Source of the DNA: Clostridiales bacterium
Lineage (GTDB): Bacteria > Bacillota > Clostridia > Christensenellales > CAG-138
Direction of reading: 5' to 3'
Length of the DNA: 6,154 nt
Assembly: GCA_004554165.1 (NCBI GenBank)
Contig: SFNQ01000048.1
Coordinates: 1-6,154, forward strand
Shown here: positions 5,330 through 6,154 of the stretch, one piece after another
Numbering within the stretch: the first letter of the stretch is position 1
How the letters are laid out: each line of letters starts with the position of its first letter
Program-made: the position numbers and the translations under genes
Notes under the pieces: model-generated
Told to the model about the DNA's origin: nothing
What the model saw: only the letters and a program-made list of their open reading frames with translations
The model's database searches: none

Positions 5330-5509
5330 TTAAGCACTATGAAGAATATGTTGAATAAATGCAATACCTTTTCTTATTGCTATAAATCCTATCATTACCG
5401 GAATACACACAGGCAATAAAGAAGTTATTTCAGATAAAACACCAGCAAGCATATCATTTGTTACGATTGTAGAAAGTACTGAAGTTGTTGTTGTTGTTGC
5501 TCCTTCCAT
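5330..5509 (-). CDS. Major coat protein (pVIII-like), 59 aa, no signal peptide
   Basis: A small helical protein beginning MEGATTTTTSVLSTIV. The N-terminal half is amphipathic with acidic residues (Glu2, Asp19, Glu27) for the outer surface. The membrane segment is at about 31-44 (LLPVCIPVMIGFIA). The end is basic (Arg45, Lys46, then FIQHILHSA), facing the DNA. The PVMIGFIAIRKGIAFI pattern is like coat proteins I know from Firmicutes inoviruses. No cleavable signal is present, unlike M13 pVIII, so it should insert directly in the membrane. The ATG at 5509 has AAAGGAG (5527-5521) eleven bases upstream. Place after the ssDNA-binding and small TM genes and before a terminator and the pIII-like gene matches Ff order. 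A run of four ACA codons then ACT encodes the Thr stretch at 5-9. Confidence 0.85.
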   Translation of the reverse strand: MEGATTTTTSVLSTIVTNDMLAGVLSEITSLLPVCIPVMIGFIAIRKGIAFIQHILHSA

Positions 5510-5531
5510 ATTTTAACACACTCCTTTCTTT

Positions 5532-5669
5532 TTAAAATTTAAATATCATATCGAAAAATTTATATGAATATTTCAATAAGATAACTAAAACAAAGAAAAT
5601 TAAAATGCAAGCAATACAAGATAAATCTGTATGAATTAAATTAAGCAATTCAATTTCCGTCAATTCCAT
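5532..5669 (-). CDS. Small single-TM protein (45 aa), pVII/pIX-like
   Basis: Begins MELTEIELLNLIHTDLSCIA; a membrane segment spans about residues 16-32 (LSCIACILIFFVLVILL), followed by a basic, aromatic tail (KYSYKFFDMIFKF). Ff pVII and pIX are 32-33-aa one-span proteins encoded between the ssDNA-binding and major coat genes; they cap the end of the virion that emerges first and recognise the packaging hairpin. This gene has the same place and topology, so I infer that role. The ATG at 5669 has GGGGGAG (5682-5676) six bases upstream inside the end of the ssDNA-binding gene, only three bases after its stop. Strong translation signals make it a real gene despite the size. Confidence 0.75.
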   Translation of the reverse strand: MELTEIELLNLIHTDLSCIACILIFFVLVILLKYSYKFFDMIFKF

Positions 5670-5672
5670 TAG

Positions 5673-5975
5673 CTACTCCCCCAAATTTAATAATTTTACA
5701 TCTTCAGGAACAAGTTTTATATTTGTCTTATATAATTCAATTTTAAAATCAATTTGCACTTTATCATATAAACTAAGTTCCTTAAATTTACTAGCTAAAT
5801 AATTATTATCTGAACTAAATTTAAAAACCCTTTCTTCAACTGTATCTTCTTTTTTTTCATCAACTTTTACTTTATACATTGGAACATATTTTATAACTTG
5901 ACCTTTATCATTTGTAAACTCTCCCCCGTCGGTTTTTTCAATTCCTTTGTAAATAAAATTACCTTTACACTCCAT
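5673..5975 (-). CDS. Probable ssDNA-binding protein (pV-like)
   Basis: A 100-aa soluble protein beginning MECKGNFIYKGIEKTDGGEF. The pattern of alternating hydrophobic strands with lysines and aromatics (YVPMYKVKVDEKK, RVFKFSS, YDKVQIDFKIELYKTNIKLVPEDV) suits a small all-beta OB-fold. It is first in the leftward operon, directly before the pVII/pIX-like and coat genes, the place of gene V in Ff phages. pV coats new single strands, stops their conversion to duplex and delivers them for packaging. The length is near that of pV (87 aa). I recall similar proteins annotated as single-strand binding in Firmicutes inoviruses, but no diagnostic motif is visible. ATG 5975 has AAAGGAG (5990-5984) eight bases upstream. 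Confidence 0.7.
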   Translation of the reverse strand: MECKGNFIYKGIEKTDGGEFTNDKGQVIKYVPMYKVKVDEKKEDTVEERVFKFSSDNNYLASKFKELSLYDKVQIDFKIELYKTNIKLVPEDVKLLNLGE

Positions 5976-6016
5976 AATTTTTTCTCCTTTTCTTTTAAAT
6001 TAAATATATATAAACA

Positions 6017-6031
6017 CGACTTAATATGTCG
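6017..6031. promoter_or_regulatory. Operator 1 (CGACTTAATATGTCG)
   Basis: A partly palindromic 15-mer matching 12 of 14 symmetric positions, the first of four similar sites. It lies at the likely transcription start of the leftward operon, just downstream of its -10 box. Binding here would block promoter escape. It is 36 bp centre to centre from operator 2. Confidence 0.65.
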
Positions 6032-6039
6032 CTAACAAT

Positions 6040-6068
6040 TTTATAACATATACGACATAAAATGTCAA
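6040..6068 (-). promoter_or_regulatory. Leftward promoter of the virion/ssDNA-binding operon
   Basis: On the - strand: -35 TTGACA (6068-6063, consensus), a 17-nt spacer, and -10 TATAAA (6045-6040). This is the best sigma-70/sigma-A-type promoter in the window. Transcription should start near 6033, about 58 nt before the ATG of the ssDNA-binding protein at 5975. Operator 2 covers the -35 box and operator 1 the start site, so it is almost certainly the repressor's main target. Confidence 0.8.
6053..6067. promoter_or_regulatory. Operator 2 (CGACATAAAATGTCA)
   Basis: Contains the perfect inverted repeat GACAT-AAA-ATGTC. It overlaps the -35 box (6063-6068) and spacer of the leftward promoter, so a bound repressor would exclude RNA polymerase. 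Part of it is repeated at window positions 1-12 because of the circular overlap. It is 34 bp from operator 3. Confidence 0.7.
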
Positions 6069-6154
6069 TAGTTTTTGAAAAATATACGACATTTTATACC
6101 GTGTAAAAAAATAAAAGAATATGACATAATAAGTCAGGTGATAATATGATAAAA
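6056..6154. repeat. Terminal direct repeat, right copy
   Basis: Exact copy of 1-99. It repeats part of operator 2, operators 3 and 4, and the ribosome binding site and first three codons of the repressor gene (ATG at 6146). Those codons are not a second gene; they are the start of the gene at 91-279 seen again across the circle join. Confidence 0.95.

Noticed and set aside
1..6154. Mollicutes (spiroplasma-type) phage using TGA for tryptophan.
   Set aside because: The tryptophan codons checked are TGG, rep ends sensibly at TGA, and strong AAAGGAG sites suit a standard-code Firmicute.
1..6154. CRISPR array, tRNA or rRNA genes, insertion sequences.
   Set aside because: No regularly repeated long units, cloverleaf-like segments, rRNA-like tracts or transposase motifs were seen.

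Overview
This window reads as a complete, circularly assembled genome of a small filamentous (inovirus-type) phage or phage-plasmid from a very low-GC Gram-positive (Firmicutes-like) host. The first 99 bases are repeated exactly as the last 99, so the unique circle is 6,055 bp. Signs of a Gram-positive host are: extreme A/T richness, strong AAAGGAG-type ribosome binding sites, no gene for an outer-membrane secretin, and proteins resembling those of Firmicutes inoviruses. Tryptophans I checked are TGG and most stops are TAA or TAG, so the standard bacterial code fits.

Layout: one gene, a 62-aa Cro/CI-type repressor (91-279), lies on the + strand. Everything else is on the - strand and is read from right to left. 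Starting at a near-consensus promoter (6040-6068) the order is: ssDNA-binding-like protein (5673-5975), 45-aa single-TM protein (5532-5669), 59-aa major coat protein (5330-5509), a strong terminator hairpin (5289-5321), 644-aa pIII-like attachment protein (3329-5263), 84-aa pVI-like membrane protein (3073-3327), two small TM/coiled-coil proteins (2911-3060 and 2748-2909), Zot/pI-like assembly ATPase (1862-2746), 74-aa unknown (1628-1852), a terminator-like palindrome, and a Rep_trans-type replication initiator with its own promoter (617-1489). The order V - VII/IX - VIII - terminator - III - VI - I parallels Ff phages (M13/f1), with rep moved to the end. Four small genes (45, 49, 53 and 59 aa) were found by reading between the larger frames. 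For two genes I moved the start to the ATG that has a properly spaced ribosome binding site.

Control: four copies of a 15-bp partly palindromic motif (consensus YGACWTANTAWGTCR) are spaced 36, 34 and 35 bp apart across the divergent region between the repressor and the structural operon. One overlaps the -35 box of the leftward promoter and one sits just before the repressor's ribosome binding site. This suggests a repressor that shuts off virion genes and controls itself.

Non-coding signals: 280-616 has no gene but holds a GC-rich hairpin (364-387) and two consecutive AT-rich stem-loops (410-473, 489-533). The region 1490-1630 before rep holds a 22-bp palindrome, a small hairpin and the rep promoter. 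The most striking structure is a 45-nt, 17-bp hairpin inside the zot-like gene (2093-2137). It is written with G/C-ending codons otherwise avoided here and is a candidate packaging signal or origin.
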